In this document: positions 13,126 to 27,023 of the stretch, piece by piece
Layout: the number at the start of each line of letters is the position of its first letter
Position numbering within the stretch: position 1 is the first letter of the stretch
Assembly: GCA_000231825.2 (NCBI GenBank)
Contig: JH720294.1
Coordinates: 2,326,654-2,390,653 of the forward strand
Direction of reading: 5' to 3'
DNA: 64,000 nucleotides
Origin: Tetrahymena elliotti 4EA
Taxonomy: Eukaryota; Ciliophora; Oligohymenophorea; Hymenostomatida; Tetrahymenidae
Made by a program: the position numbers and the translations under genes
The notes under the pieces: model-generated
Told to the model about the DNA's origin: nothing
Databases searched by the model: none
The model's input: the letters and a program-made list of their open reading frames with translations, nothing else

Positions 13126-13528
13126 ATTATTTTGTATTTATTACCTACTTCTTTATTGATTGAGAAAATATTTTAATAATTATTTATTAATTTCAAATCA
13201 ATTTAACAACTTTTTAAAACAAAACTAATTTTTTTAAGCAGAGAAATTAGTCTATTTTATTAATAATTTGGCACAAATTTAATAAAATAGCTTTTTTAAG
13301 TAAATTCATTTCTCTCAAAAATCATCAAAACCATAAATGTAAAAAGAAAAATAAAACAAAACAAACATTTTAAAGGATTAAAAAATTTAACAAAAATATT
13401 AATTTGGAAAGTCTAAATTCTATTTGAATTAAAAATGTATTATTTAAAATAAAAATAAGGATGTAAGTTAGATATATCGACGATTAGACATTAAATTAAT
13501 ATTGCCTATTTAGTTTTAAGATAATTAA
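13126..13528. other. Convergent spacer
   Basis: Short AT-rich stretch between two 3' ends. Nothing was recognised. Confidence 0.5.
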
Positions 13529-14464
13529 TCAAGAGTGATAATTTTTTTTTATTTGTTCATGTTTCATACAAGCAAGATCTACTTTAGAATAAAAAGCATC
13601 TTTTAATTATTTTATATTCAGTTTATCAATAGGAACATTTTTATCTTCAATCCTCTTTATTATCTCAAGTATTTCTTTTAGGTTTTTTTTAAATGTTAAA
13701 ATGAAATTCTTTCTGGACCTAGCATCGCTTTATTTGGATCCATCCATAACTTAATTAAACACAGTTAATATTTAATTTAATTTGTTATTAATTGGATAAA
13801 AGAAATTGTTGATTGCCTCTTATGACTCTTCAATGAACTATTTGCATTGTAAAATATCATATTTATATACATAAATTTGGTTTTTGAGATATTCTATTTG
13901 CATTTCTTTAATAAGAAGAACATTATTTTTCATTTCAAAACACTGTTTTAATCTATGTATAACTGTACCCATCTTCAGAGCTATATTAATAGAATCTTTT
14001 GTATCTCCTTATTTAATACTCTTGTACAAATCATCAAAAATATTTTCACATATTGAATGTCTATCAAAAAATTCTGTATTACAATCTACATCTTTTTCCA
14101 ATTTTAGAGTTCTTAGCTATTCATAATCTTTTAACTCATCTATTAATTATTGTTACATTTTTATTTTTTCTTAATTATCTATCATCAACTTTATCTTTCT
14201 TTTACTTTAACCATGTACTTCAGCTTTTTCAATTATTAAATTTTATGAGACTAACTAACTTTCATCAGGAGTACCCAATACATTAGGTGTTTAGTTTTAC
14301 AACAAATTTCCTTAGAGCTATGAAGAATTTAAATGTTTAGAATTATTTTAATCCTCTCTGATCTCATTCTAAGTACCTATTTACTTTTCACTGTTCTTTA
14401 TTGTATTTAGGCTTAAGTCTTAATTGGTAGCTTAAGCAACCTAATATATTATTTTTAATAACAT
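13529..14464 (-). CDS. Hypothetical coiled-coil protein, 311 aa
   Basis: A single open frame runs from ATG at 14464 to TGA at 13529. The first 90 residues are polar and Gln/Asn/Ser-rich. After that the sequence is charged and helical with heptad-like spacing (for example KMQQQLIDELKDYEQLRTLK), and residues about 190-311 look like a folded helical bundle (YLKNQIYVYKYDILQCKQFI). There is no catalytic motif, membrane segment or signal peptide. I do not recognise it. It lies just downstream (302 bp) of another coiled-coil gene on the same strand, but there is no sign of co-transcription. Confidence 0.75.
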
Positions 14465-14766
14465 TAAAAAATATCACCACTTTAAAAGTATGCTTTAGTG
14501 ATTCAAAATAAAGCTTAAATTAAATATTCTCATTTTTTTTCATTAATTTGAAAATAATTTCATTTGCAAGTAAAAAATTAATAATTTAATCTGATTTTCA
14601 TTTTTAAACCAAATAGAGCCAATATATTTACATTAATGACACCAAAAATAGCCCCCATGGTAAATTAAGCTTGAAAAAAAAAGTTATTTTTCTACAAATG
14701 AAGGGGCTAACTTTAGAGTCATTATGGTAAAAAGTTGAAAAGTATTGATTAACAAATTTGTGGTTT

Positions 14767-17172
14767 TCATGAAAAAATAATTAAGGTTTAAGATGAAAAT
14801 TTATTTAAAAAACAGAAAGGATTGTTTACAATTAAAAACCTGGCATTATTGGAACCTGAGTCTTTGTTGAGCATAACCCCAAGACATATCATTTATTCAA
14901 TAGATTTTCTGAGATTATCAATAAGTATGGAGATTTCTTAGTTAGGATTTCTTTTGTTATCTATGATGGATTACTAGTATATTGATAAAAGATTGCTTAG
15001 GAGTTAAGAAAGCTGAGATTCTGTTGAAGTTAGTTGATCATAAGATAGATTAATTGAAACCATTTTATCTTTATATTTAATGAATGTTTCGAAATCTGAT
15101 TTATAGTTCTACAAAGTGTCTGGTAGATCAACCCTGTTTCTTTTATCTATATACAAAAAGGGATTGCTTTTATATAGTTGGAATGTTCTCACTTATTTAA
15201 ACCCTTTTTCACACTTTTTAAGGATGTTTGATAATACATTCATCATGTTATTTAAGTTATCTTTTTGCTATGAAGGAAAACTTGTAAAAATAGTGTTGAT
15301 TGGGATGTAATCTCTGTATTTATCCAAGAACTCTTTGACTGGATATTTATATTTAACTTTACTAATGATATTTCCTTTATTTGTTTCTTTTCTTGATATC
15401 TTATCACTTTACTATATGGCCTACTAAAATGCTTCTTAAAATAATTAAGAATTTTATCCTGATTTATCTAAATTAGTTAGACTATTATGGAATGAGTCAG
15501 GTAGAGTTAGTTTCTTATATTATTTTATTGCAAACATAGAAGAAAATTCTTTGTTAGATCTTTCATATTCAACAATTTTACTGTAAGCTGAATAAAAATT
15601 ATTGATGAAGCTGTCTCTTTCTTCAGTTGAACCAATATTGCTCAGTAGATTCTTAAGTGATAAATTCATTAACTTCTAATCAAGCTACATAATAATTCCA
15701 TCTTCATTATTCGGTAGATTAGGATTTTCTTAATGATTTAATAAGGATCCAATCTTTTCATTATTTTATGCTTCATTTTATATATTCATTGCTTTTGATT
15801 ATGCATTTATTTGATTGTTTTGTTGTTGTTTTTTTGATTTTTTTGGATCATATTATTATATATCACTGCTTTATCTCATCACAGTTTCTGCAAAGAACTG
15901 ACATATAGATAAGACTTCTTTTACAACTTTTCTAGATCCTTATAACAATCCAGTTAGCCTGCGAATATGCTTTTGCTATCTACTAATTTAAGCTTTAAGT
16001 AGAAAGAATCTGACTTCATTCGCATCTTAAGCTTTTTATTAATGTTCTAAAGCAATTTTAAATTCATCCAATTCTTCCAATTCATTTTTAATATCAAAAA
16101 TTTAATTTTTCAATTTATTGTTCTGATTATTAAGCTTTTTTATTTCTTCAAAACGAGTATCTAGACCTGTATATGAGTTCTTTTTAGCAATAGAATATTG
16201 AGCTTGTAAAGTTTTGCTTAATTCATCTTTAAGTTCTTCAAAATTTACATTTAAACTCTTTTGAGCATATAAGGCAGCATTCTAAACATTGATTTCTCTA
16301 TCACTTCCAAAAATAAATTTAAGCTCATTAGATTAATGATTGACTTCATCTTAATCATCTTAAGAAAGTTGATCTTTCAAATAGGCATCTTGAGAGACTT
16401 TTCTTGCATATGAATTATATTAATTATTCATATTTTTAGAATATTAATTTTCATTTTAGTTTGCAGTCATGTTATTTTTAAGATTGTTGTTGTTGTTGTT
16501 GTTTTAAATGTTATTTTTTAACTGCATTTTTCCTTCAATGTTCTTCATTAAGTTATCTATGGATCCTTTTGGACTAGCAAATAAATATCTATTCTATGGT
16601 TTATTCTTAAAATTTCTACCAGGAGATTCTATTTAGAAGTTATCTCTTATGTAAAATTATTAATCAGTTTGATTTTATTATTGTTTATTTGCCTCATTTC
16701 CTCTCAAAGTTAGTCTGCTTGGAGATGTTGTTTGATAATTCTCATTGTTAGAATTTTATTGTTAATCTTTGCTTGTTATTTTAGGTGGAAATCTCAAACT
16801 TCGTTTTAATTAACTTGTAGAAAGACCTAGCTCTCTTGCTTTCATATTAATAGGACCTTGCATAAATAGATTTTAGCTTTTGATTTTATACAATGCATCT
16901 TATTTAGTTCGCGACTCAGAGAATTCTGGATCATCAATTTTTTCTAAAATTTCTTTGATCTAGGTAGTATAATTGTTAAAATTTTTCATATTTTAATTTC
17001 TATCTTCATTTTATGATTTCCCTCTAAACGTTGATTTGTTGCTCTGAACCAAACTGCTTTATGGAGTATTTGTTTATTTCTAAAAGTATGCTTATTCAAC
17101 AGAGCTCTTTAATTTATTTTCATTTTCATTAGCTAACGCTCTTACTTTAGGTAAGTATTAATTTTATCCCAT
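14767..17172 (-). CDS. Hypothetical large coiled-coil protein, 801 aa
   Basis: A single open frame from ATG at 17172 (MGQNQYLPKVRALANENENK) to TGA at 14767, with very many in-frame TAA/TAG. Residues 1-280 are low-complexity, Asn/Gln/Ser-rich and probably disordered, with a poly-Asn run near residue 225. Residues about 300-400 form a coiled coil (FEEIKKLNNQNNKLKNQI). A longer helical region follows with the conserved-looking stretch VVKEVLSICQFFAETVMRQ. The C-terminal 300 residues look folded and end TLIIFS. No enzyme motif is visible. A cytoskeletal or basal-body scaffold would fit but is a guess. Confidence 0.75.
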
Positions 17173-18003
17173 CGCTCCTTATTAAATAAATTGAGCTCAA
17201 TAAAAATGAGTCTTTAAATATTTATAAAATGTATACTTTTATTATAGTGATCAGGCGTTGATGATGAGGCAAGCAGGGTTCTAGCTAGCAGCTCCTTCTC
17301 TTTTTTCATTTCGGTTTAATATAAGTTAACTTGTTTGAGATATGTTAAAAATCTATCTTGTGATATATAAAAAGAATATTTAAATTTATTATAAAAAACT
17401 AACTTATTAAATTGATCAGTATATAGAATATTTTAAAATATATCTTAGTAATTTTCATACAAAACACATTTTTCATTCCCTTTTTCTGTTTTATAACCCT
17501 AAATAATCCATTGTGTATTTATTTTGTTCTTTTAAGTTCCTTTATAAGAATATTTGTATTAGGAAATACTGATGTAAATTAGCTGAAAAATCAATCAATC
17601 TTGAGTTTTTATGAAGCTTACATTAGATTAAAACTTTAATAGATGGCAGTAATCTTTATTATTTTTTCAATAAACATTTTTGTACTTTTTAGATGACTGG
17701 AAGAGTCATGTAAAAACCAAAAAATATAGCTGTTAAAAATCATAAGAAAATAACATTAAATTTTACTAGTCTCTCAATTATCACAAATCCCTTAATAATT
17801 AATTTAATTAACAAAAAGAAAAAGTAATAAATTCAGTCTACTTTATAAGCAATTAAGCAAGCAAAGAAACTATAAAAGGAATTGATTGCCCTCTTTAAAA
17901 TCTAACCTGGCAGAAATTTAAATAGAATATATTTTCAAAAAAGAGAAGTATTTGATAACAAGTTGAAAAGAAAATAGAAAGAATTAATTTGTAATATAGA
18001 AAA
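17173..18003. other. Divergent spacer
   Basis: AT-rich spacer between two divergent genes. An open frame at 17692-18006 (about 104 codons, Lys/Ile/Gln-rich) ends overlapping the next gene's ATG. Random frames of that length are common with only one stop codon, so it is not called. Confidence 0.45.
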
Positions 18004-20357
18004 ATGAATTCAGGATATAAATAAATGTATTAAACAAAGAATTAAAGATAAATAGATTCTAATTCTAACTAAGATCAAAGAGCATACCAATCAATATCTC
18101 CAAAAAACACAAACGCAATTAATTACAATTCAAAAAGTCCAACAAATATGAATAGAAAATCAATGTAAATGTAATATCATAATACGCACTCATAAAAGCC
18201 TTTGATTCAAAATAATGATTTTGAATACTCACAAACATACAATATTGTTAATGAAATGAGTTTTTCTTCTAAATCTCCTTCCTCTAGAAATAAAGCCAGT
18301 ATATAAATTCCTTCATCATAAACTCCTTCAACAAAGAAAATTCCTTCTCAGAAATCTTCTTAGAGCTAAAACAAAGTTCCATTTTAAAAATATTAATAAG
18401 GCAAATAATCTAATTAATATTAAAATCAATAATCTTTTCCTCCTCAATAAGGTAAGAAAATGTTTTATTTATTAATAATATTCAATTAAATTTGAAAAAT
18501 CTATCTAAGATTTTAAGTGAAAATATTATTTTTCAATAAATATTTCTTGAAATAGTAATTATAATTTTATGATATAAAAAGCTTATGTGTAACAAAGAGA
18601 GTTTCTTAATTCTTCTCCAATTAATTTAGATAGATTTGAGAATCTCAATGTTGGAAGATAAAGTATGATCTAAAAGAATAGTTTCTAAAAACCTAATTGG
18701 GTAAATTTAAAATAGAATAATAATATAGCTAATATTCCATAGGTATCTTAATCCCCTATGAGTATACATAGATCAGAGATGGAAGAAAAAAGAGACTATT
18801 ATTCTAGTAATAATAATAATAATGAAAGATTTTAAAACAATTCTTAACAATTATATCAATTAAATAATTATTCTAATTATCCTAAGATTTAGTTTTCAAG
18901 CATTAATAGCGTTGATGAGCATCAACAAAGCAATTTTAGATCTCCTGAATTTAACTATGCTTAATAAGATTATGAAAGGCATAATGTAGTGAGACAGATA
19001 TAATTTTTTGATGATGCTTCTAAGGAAAACTATGGTAAATTAATAAATAGATTTTTATTTAATAATTTTTTGCATAAAAAAGATTAGTTTAAGCCATCAA
19101 ACAGCAGATCACCTTAAAATAAATTTTCTGTTTAAAGCAATTAAAATTTGCATAATTTTTCAGCACATTAACAGTAGCAGCATTAAAATTCAGTAAATAA
19201 TTAAAAACATGTCAAATCTGAATATGTCAATAACAGTAACTACAGCAATAATTAGAGTAATGCATAATAATATTAATCAAAGAATAATGGATTTGGAATT
19301 AAGATATAATAAAACATGTTATTTAGAGAATCAGATAATTTATTAAAAGAAGTATGTTAAGAGAATGAATATTTCAATGATGAATAAACTACATATTAAG
19401 TGAATACAATTATAAGTACAATATAAAAAGAAAAGCAAATTATTATGAATGATATGAATTACCTATTATGTTAAGTAAAAAAGTATAAAGGACTATGTTC
19501 AAAGCAAAATTTAGATTCAAAGTAAGAAGATTCTGATAGTAAGACTGAGGATTAAAGTAGTCATTCAAATGAATAACTAGCTAAGCCATAAAAGTAGTAA
19601 AAAGAATTAAGTTAAGATTAGTAATAATAACAATAAAACTAATCTGAAAATAAACCAAGTAAAAAAGAATTAAGCTTTTTGCAAGATTCTTCAATATGTT
19701 TAGATCCAAAACAAAAAGCCGTTAATTAATTACTTAATAAATGGGTAAGTGAAGATGCTGATGGCTGTCTAACATTTGAAGCTGACTCTTCATAAGAAAT
19801 ATTGTAATCTAATGCTAAATAGGTTTAAGATTTAGAAAACTTTACTTTATTAGAAGAAAATGAATAAAACTAAAAAAATTAAAGATAAAATGATAAAGAA
19901 ATTAAATTTAGAAACTAAGAATAAAGATAATTTGACAAACAAAACAAACAAGAATAATAGCAAGAAGAAGAAGAGTATATGCCATAAAATGAAACATATT
20001 TAAAGATGGCTCACCTCCTTTCAGAAATGAATGTAGATCCTTCTTTGATTCTCCCTAATCCTTCAAATGTCCCTTCAAGTAAAAATAATTTTTTATAATT
20101 TTATGATTAAAAAATGTAAATTTCGGTAATAATTTAATTTTATATGAAAAAGATAATGAAGTGATTAAAGATATTGATGACAAAAGCATAATAGAAATCC
20201 AAAAGTAAATTAAAGATTAATAGAGATGTTAAATTCTTATTTCTATATAATATTATTCAATAGGCTGATAATTAAAAAGTTAATTAACAAGGTAGAAGAA
20301 GGAAGAGAAATGAACAACATCTTAATACAAAAGATGAAATTCATGTAACAATCTTGA
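18004..20357 (+). CDS. Gln/Asn-rich protein of unknown function
   Basis: Exons 18004-18451, 18582-20078, 20153-20204 and 20264-20357 join in phase to about 696 aa. Within exon 2 a 48-nt GT...AG stretch (19034-19081) could be a further in-frame intron. The N-terminal half is Ser/Gln/Asn/Pro-rich with repeated IPSS/TPS segments (PSSQTPSTKKIPSQKSSQSQ). The middle has a poly-Gln tract coded by CAA/TAA/TAG mixtures, then an acidic region with a conserved-looking core (KKELSFLQDSSICLDPKQKA). The end is an amphipathic helix (EEGREMNNILIQKMKFMQQS). There is no catalytic motif. The last two exons were chosen because phase-matched GTAAAA and GTAAAT donors link coding-looking blocks; otherwise the frame would stop at 20164. 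Confidence 0.65.
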
Positions 20358-21290
20358 AAGATTAAAACAATAAATTGATTTTCAATTTTAAAAAAATTAA
20401 AAAAAATAATTTTATTTAAACTATTAATTAAATTATAAATATATATCGACAAAGAGTATTTTGACTTTTTCACAAAAACTTAAGCAATTAAATTAAATAA
20501 AATATTTATTTACACATAAAAGTTAGATTTGTATTTATTATTATTCTATAATGTTCTTCCAATAATCTTGAAAAAATTAAACAAATCCAAAGAGTAAACA
20601 GATCAAAAAATAAAATAAGATGTAACAACAATTATTTATCAATTTAATAAATAACTAAAAATAAATATTCTCTTATTAATAAGCAATAACACATGTTATT
20701 GTAATTGTTTTTCTATCTAATTAAAGCAATAAATTGAGGAGATTGTGCTGAATTTGATGTTTCTATTAAAATAATATTATGAAAACAAAAAACAAATATT
20801 TTAATAAAATTTATCTAAGTACTTTCAAAGACTTAAAGGAATATTAGAATGTTCATTTATTAATAATTTATTAATGTAATTTATAAAAGAAAATAAAAAT
20901 GCATTTATAATTTCATCAATAAATATTATCTGATTATTATAAAAAAAATAAAGAGAGCACTTATGAAATAAATATACAAAAGATTTTTAAATTTGAGAAT
21001 GAACAATTTTGATGAGAAAAATAAATTGGATCTTCTTATACTTTTCGTCAGCAATAAACTAAATAAATTACATAGATTTTGAAATGATAACAATCTAAAT
21101 TTTGATAATATAATAATAAGAGAAAGCTCTTGCTTGCTATTGCTATTCTTTGCCTGATATTATTTGTTTGTTTAGGGTAATATTTTTGGGTAAGAAATAC
21201 AAGAATAATAAATAATTCAATACTTATCTAAAATATTAATAAAGCATTTAATAAACAAATAGAATAAAGTAACAAAAAGCAAGCAAAGAT
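20358..21290. other. AT-rich spacer
   Basis: No gene was seen. A minus-strand ATG reading at 20243-20473 overlaps the preceding gene's last exons and is a shadow. Confidence 0.5.
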
Positions 21291-24200
21291 ATGTCTTAGT
21301 TTACAACCCTTCGTTCAGAAGTGAAGAGTTGGAATTTAGGTTCAGATGACAAAGTAATTTTTATAATAGTTAGCCTAATAATTATTTCATGCAGCTATAA
21401 TTATTCATTTTAAATTGATTTTCAATTAATATTTCTAATTTATTTTTGCATAAATAAATAGCTCATCAAAGGAATTCACCAATTTAGTGATAAACTCTTT
21501 TAGAATACTCAAGGCTCTCTGGATAGTTTTTAGGAATTAAAATATTTGTTGAATTCATGCAATATCGAAATAAACAATACCTTCTCTCAATATCAAAAGC
21601 TTTCTGAGAGAAAATTCACAGAATAGGTAATTAATGATTACAATATTCTAAATATTAAATTAATTGTTATTATCATTTAATAAACTACAAAATGTTTGAA
21701 ACATTTCCTAAATTATTGATGAAATTTTATTTGAATTATTGATATTTACATCAGATAGCTTATTGAATCAATTCATAGTTACTTAAATTTATTTTTTTTC
21801 ATTTATAATCAAAGAAAATGGCCCCTATTGGTGATGTTGTACATCAACAAGAAGAAAAGAAAGATACTTAAGATAGAATAAGCACTGATGCTAAAAGAAT
21901 CGATTTCTTCAAAAACGCTCTTTCAAAAGGCTTGGAAGCTTTTAATATTGGAGGAAATGATGAACAAAATGATGACGTAGATGAAAGATCTGTCTCTTAA
22001 AACAGCATAACTTATTCTGTCACATCAGTCACTTCAGGTATTATGAAGAATCAAAGACTTCCCTTCTTCATTGGCTCTAAAATCTTTATGGACGATAAGC
22101 ACATAGGTATAAAATGATTAAAAATATAAATTATTAAACATCAATATTTTGAAAATATTTAATGTTATTTGTTGAGAGTTATTTAACTCTTCATCTATGA
22201 TACAGATAAATAGAAAAATAATTTGTTGTGATTCAAATTAAACATATATTTATAAATGAATAAATAGGTCTGATTCTTAAAGATGATGATGAAGATGAAG
22301 ATGCACCTCAAGATGGATAAAATATTATTAGCTAAGATGTTTATGATCCTAGAACAGAAAGTTAATTAAATTAAAGTATGTCTCAATAGCCAGCTGACTT
22401 AAACTAAAGTGGAATTCCTCCAGCTCCTCCAATGAATAACATGAATGGTATTCCACCTGCTCCTCCTGTTGGAAATCTAAATGGTGTACCTCCTGCCCCT
22501 CCTATTAACAATTTAATACCACCTGCCCCTCCTATTGGTAACATGAATGGTGTTCCTCCTCCACCTGTAAATTTGAACCTAGGTGTCCCTAGTGCTCCTA
22601 ATATTGTTGTTAATAATAATGCTCCACCTGCTCCCCCAATCAATCTAGCTATTCCTCCTCCACCACCTTTAAATTTAAATAACACTGCTCCACTTATTCC
22701 TCAACCAAATTCTATGCCTTTAGATAATAGTAATTACTATTTTTTTTCAATTTTTTCATAGTATTAATATTTCCTTTTTAATTGTTAAAAAGGCTCAGCT
22801 GGAAATGATGGAAATATGCAATAATAATTGCTTAGAGCTCTCTGTATTTTTATTTTTTGTAAATGAAATATATTAACTTTGTTTTATTGTTAGAAAATTA
22901 ATCAAATAGATAGAATAGAGTACCATCTGTAGCCTAGCCTCCTCGAATATTGACTCTCTAGGAGGAAATTCAAAAAATAGGTTAACAAAAAAATTAAGAT
23001 CGTGATCTTCTTGAATAGGAAGAAGATTCTTAATAAATTCGCCCTACTCCTCCTCCCCCTTCTAATAATGCAACTTCTAGAATATCTGTAAGAGATGCAT
23101 TAATTCAAAGTTAAATTGGAGAACCCATGCCACCTGCTCCTAATAGCTAGGAATAAAACAACAGTTAGACTAAATAGGTCAATAAAGCATTACCTATTCC
23201 TTCTGCATTATTTTCTCAAGCAGGATTTGTTTAAAATTTATTGGATGAAGATGATGACGAAGATAGTAAGCAATAAATTAAGAGAAACAGAAGCACAAGA
23301 TTTACTTTCAATAATCTTTTCAATATTGAAAAGCCAATGTTAGGTAGAATTAATTTCTATAAATTATTGTATTTATTAATCTATGATTTTTTCAAAACAA
23401 TTAAAGATGAAGAAGATGAAATGGTTTTAGACAAGAACAAAAAGAGTAATGCCTCTTCAATGATTTAACAACCTAATGAAGGAGGAAAGAGAGTCTAATT
23501 TATGGAACCAGACTAATAAAATAGCTAAATGAACCTACCCCCACCTCCTATTGCTCCTCCTGTATAAATCCCAATTTAGAAGTAAGAAGTCCCATAGAAG
23601 AGACTTCAAAAGTTGTTTGAAAGCTCTGATGAGGATAGCAAAGATCCTTTTGCAAAAGCTTAGAAGATAGGTCAATAGTATAGATAAGAAGAAAAGCAAG
23701 CAAAAATTTAAGCAATTACAAGAACTAGCACTGCCAACAATGCCAAGAAAAAAATTTTTGATGACTCTGATTCAGATGTTGAAAACTTTTAATCAAAAAC
23801 AACTCCCTAAACACCTGCTTAAGTTAATCCTCCTCAAAGATAAACAACAACAAAAGCTAAGATTTTTAATAGTGATAGTGAAGACGATGTTAAAAAGCCA
23901 AACTAATAAATGCCCCCTGCTCCTCCAGTTGTTAATAATCCTTTAGCTGTTTCTAACAATTCAAAACCTCAAACAGATTTAAAACCTGCAATTAAAAATC
24001 CTTTAGGAGGATTAGGATCTAGAGTTTCTTCTAAAAAAAGAGGTATTATGGATGACTCATCTTAAAACTCCAATTCTGAAGATGACTCTGCTGCTTAAAA
24101 TTAAAAAGCATAGGCAGCTGAAAAACAAAGACTTGAAGCTGCAGAAAAGTAAAGATAAGAGTAGGAAAGAATCTAGAGAGAAGAAGAACAAGCAAAATTA

Positions 24201-26471
24201 TAATAAGAAGCACTTAAGAGACAACAAGAAAAAGAAGAAGAAGAGAGAAAGCTTAAGTAATAACAAGAAGAATAAATGAGATAACTTAAATTGAAGCAAT
24301 AAGAAGAAGAAAGAATCTTAAGAGAAAAAATGGAAGAAGAATAAAGAAAAAAATAAGAAGAAGAAGAAGAAGACAAGAAAAAGCAAGCAGCTGTACAATA
24401 ACCAACATCTGTTATTGGATTAGGAAGAGCAGCATAAAAGAAGAAAAAAAATAAATTTGAAAGTTCATCAGAAAACGAAGACAGTGATGAAGATGATCAT
24501 AATAGCAAACCTACTAATAAAAATCCTGCTCCTCCTGTTATCTAGCAAACTTCTTCAGTTTTATCATAAAACTAATAATAGCCTGCTGAACCTGCTCCTG
24601 TTTCAAACCCTATGGAAGATGCCTTAAGGAGTTAAAGCAATTAATCATCGGTAAGCGATATCCCCACTAATAAAACCCAATCATCAATTTCAAATAGAAT
24701 TAGCCAAGCTCTCAAGGTAATAATAAATAAAAATGAATCTAATTATTTTATTGATTTAAATATTATTAAATAGGATAAAATTGAAGGTATGGGTAATTTT
24801 GATCCCACAAAAATGCTCAAAGGTATGACTGTTATTCCTAAAAAGCCTGAATAAGAACATAAAACTGATGATAATCAACAACAATCTAGTGAATAATAAG
24901 CAGCTGATAAATCACTTTTGATTTCAACTTAAATGGATAGAGTTTCTATTCCCAGTAAAAAGAAGAAACCTAGAACCATCTAAAAATTTGTAGATACAAA
25001 CAATCTCCAACCATAAATTAAAGAAAGTCTTGTGAATTCAATTATTGTACCTGATGATGATGATCATAGTGAAAAACCTTTAGCTGTTCAAAAGAGAAAT
25101 ATTGAAATTAAAGAGAAAGCATCTATTTAACCTCCTACTTCTAACTTGCCAAACATATCTAGTAAGCCCAAAAAGGGATTTGATTTAGGCAGTGATGATG
25201 ATAGTGGTCCTCTTATGTAAAAAAAGACCTAACCTTTATCCAGACCATCTAATCCTCCTGCATAAACTCAACCAAAGCCAAAAGGATTGCTTGACTTAGG
25301 TGCATCTGATGATGACGATAAACCTTTGATGAATAAAAAACCTTAAGTACCTGCTACTTAAGTATAAAATCCTTTACCACCTCTTCCTGAAAATGAAACT
25401 ATTTTACCTATTCAACATAATCCTCCTGCTAACTTAACAGCCTCTCAAAAGAATGATGATAACGCAGATTCAAGCAAGCTTCTTAAAGGTCTCCCTAATA
25501 TCTTAGGAGCACCTAAATAAGAGAATAAGAAGCCATAAAAACTCAAATTAGGAGACAGTGATGATGATAATGATAAGCCATTAGCTTTAACTTAAAAACG
25601 TTAAGTTCAATCTGTCGTTCCTTAACCTACTTAGTAGCCTTTGAAGTAAAATAAAGAAGACGATGATTTAGGAATTAAGCCAATAGCAAGAAACTCTGAA
25701 AACCCCAGCAACTTACAAGGAGGAACTGGTTTACCAAATCTTTTATCTAATCCTCTCTCTAATCAACCTGCTCCTAGTCGCCCCTCAGGGTTACCTAATA
25801 TTTCTGGTAATCCTTTAGGCAAAAGCAATTTAGCTAACAAAGACAAGAAGGATCAAAAAAAGAAAAAGGTTATGTTTAGCGATGATGAAGAAGAAGAATA
25901 ATAACAAAACACTAGACCATCACTGCCCTAGATAAGCTAAAAGCCTACATTAGGATTAAGCAATGACGCAACGGAAAGTCTGTCAAGATCAACCAATTTA
26001 TCATCAAAACCTGCTAAAAAGAATCTATTTGGAGATGATTCCGATGATGATTAGATGAGCAATAACAATGCTAATGCAACTGTCTCTAGACCACCAGAAA
26101 GACCTTCTGCTAACTTATCAGGTAAACCTAGAGGAAGAAATCTTTTTGATGATAGTGATGAAGATGATAAGAAACAAGATGCTCCTATAGCTGTAAATAA
26201 TCCTCTTTCTTAAAGCACTAACCTTAATAGTGCTCCTCAAAAGCCTTAACTTCCTTAAATTTCTAGACCTTCGACCTAAAACAGAAACCTATTTAATGAT
26301 GATTCTGATGATGAAGCATAAAAGAACGCATCTAAAAATCCTTTGGGTTAATCTAAACAAGTCTCAAATCCACTAGGAGGCTAATCAAGACCTTCCCAAA
26401 ACCCACTTGGTGGAGGAAGCAAACCTGCTGCCTAAAAGCCTAGAAAGAGCTTGTTTGATGATTCAGATTGA
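21291..26471 (+). CDS. FAM21/WASHC2-like WASH-complex subunit
   Basis: Eight exons give 1496 aa: 21291-21353, 21462-21626, 21815-22106, 22268-22729, 22793-22843, 22894-23343, 23407-24716, 24774-26471. Every junction is in phase. The head (residues 1-175) matches the FAM21 head: a helical start (SWNLGSDDKLIKGIHQFSDK, LSERKFTEQ) and the diagnostic LPFFIGSKIFMDDKHIGL, close to the metazoan LPYLIGSKLFM element. The head binds the other WASH subunits. The tail is disordered and carries many acidic LF/IF motifs (for example KLFESSDEDS, KIFDDSDSD, NLFGDDSDDDQ, NLFDDSDEDDK, SLFDDSD at the very end), the type that binds retromer VPS35. A PPAPP-rich segment (residues about 195-310) and an E/K/Q helix (about 24110-24400) lie between. 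The last residues before TGA are an LF motif. Confidence 0.88.
22395..22715 (+). other. PPAPP-rich repeat segment inside the FAM21-like gene
   Basis: About eight imperfect copies of a block (I/V-P-P-A-P-P followed by Asn/Gly/Met/Leu-rich spacers such as GNLNGV) are encoded in frame. Poly-Pro of this sort binds profilin, SH3 or WW domains. The opposite strand gives a spurious glycine-rich frame (22404-22685). Confidence 0.75.
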
Positions 26472-27023
26472 TTAAATTCATTAAATTGATCAGAAATGAT
26501 TCAAATATAACTATTAAGAGCAAGAATTAAATCTAAAGAAATTATATAAATTATATTAAAAATTAAATAAATATATGTATGCTCAAGATTGTTAACAAAA
26601 ACACCAATCATATTTTATTTAATTAAATTTTATGAATTAAAAAAATAAATAAATATATTAATATGAAAGAAGGAATTATCTACCTTGCCTTTCTAATTTT
26701 TTTAGAATTTACTTCTGTTTTCAATTTCTCAAAAAATGTTTTTTCTTTTTTCAAGATCTACTTAAAGATTTTTACTTTTTACACATTGTAATAATAATTT
26801 GTTACATTTTTTAGATCAGATATTCTAATAAGAAAGAAGATTATTCAAAAAGTGTATGAAAACTGATATCACTTATAAATAATATTTGTTACGGAAATTA
26901 ATTAAAAATATCAGAGAGAGTTAAAATAAAGTTGTTTTTATTAAGAAAGGCTATTTCTAGTAAACACAATTATTTAAAACATGGATAGTTTAACACATTA
27001 AGCTACATCTAGTCAGTTTGTCT
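26472..27023. other. AT-rich spacer
   Basis: Nothing certain was found. An alternative short frame begins at 26981 (MDSLTHQATSSQFV) and stops after about 50 codons. Confidence 0.45.

Noticed and set aside
17692..18006. Open frame of about 104 codons (MTGRVMQKPKN...)
   Set aside because: With TGA as the only stop, AT-rich DNA gives such frames by chance. It is Lys/Ile-rich, has no domain, and overlaps the start of the next gene.
22404..22685. Glycine-rich minus-strand ORF
   Set aside because: It is the exact complement of the proline-rich FAM21 segment; Gly runs are the mirror of CCT/CCA Pro codons.
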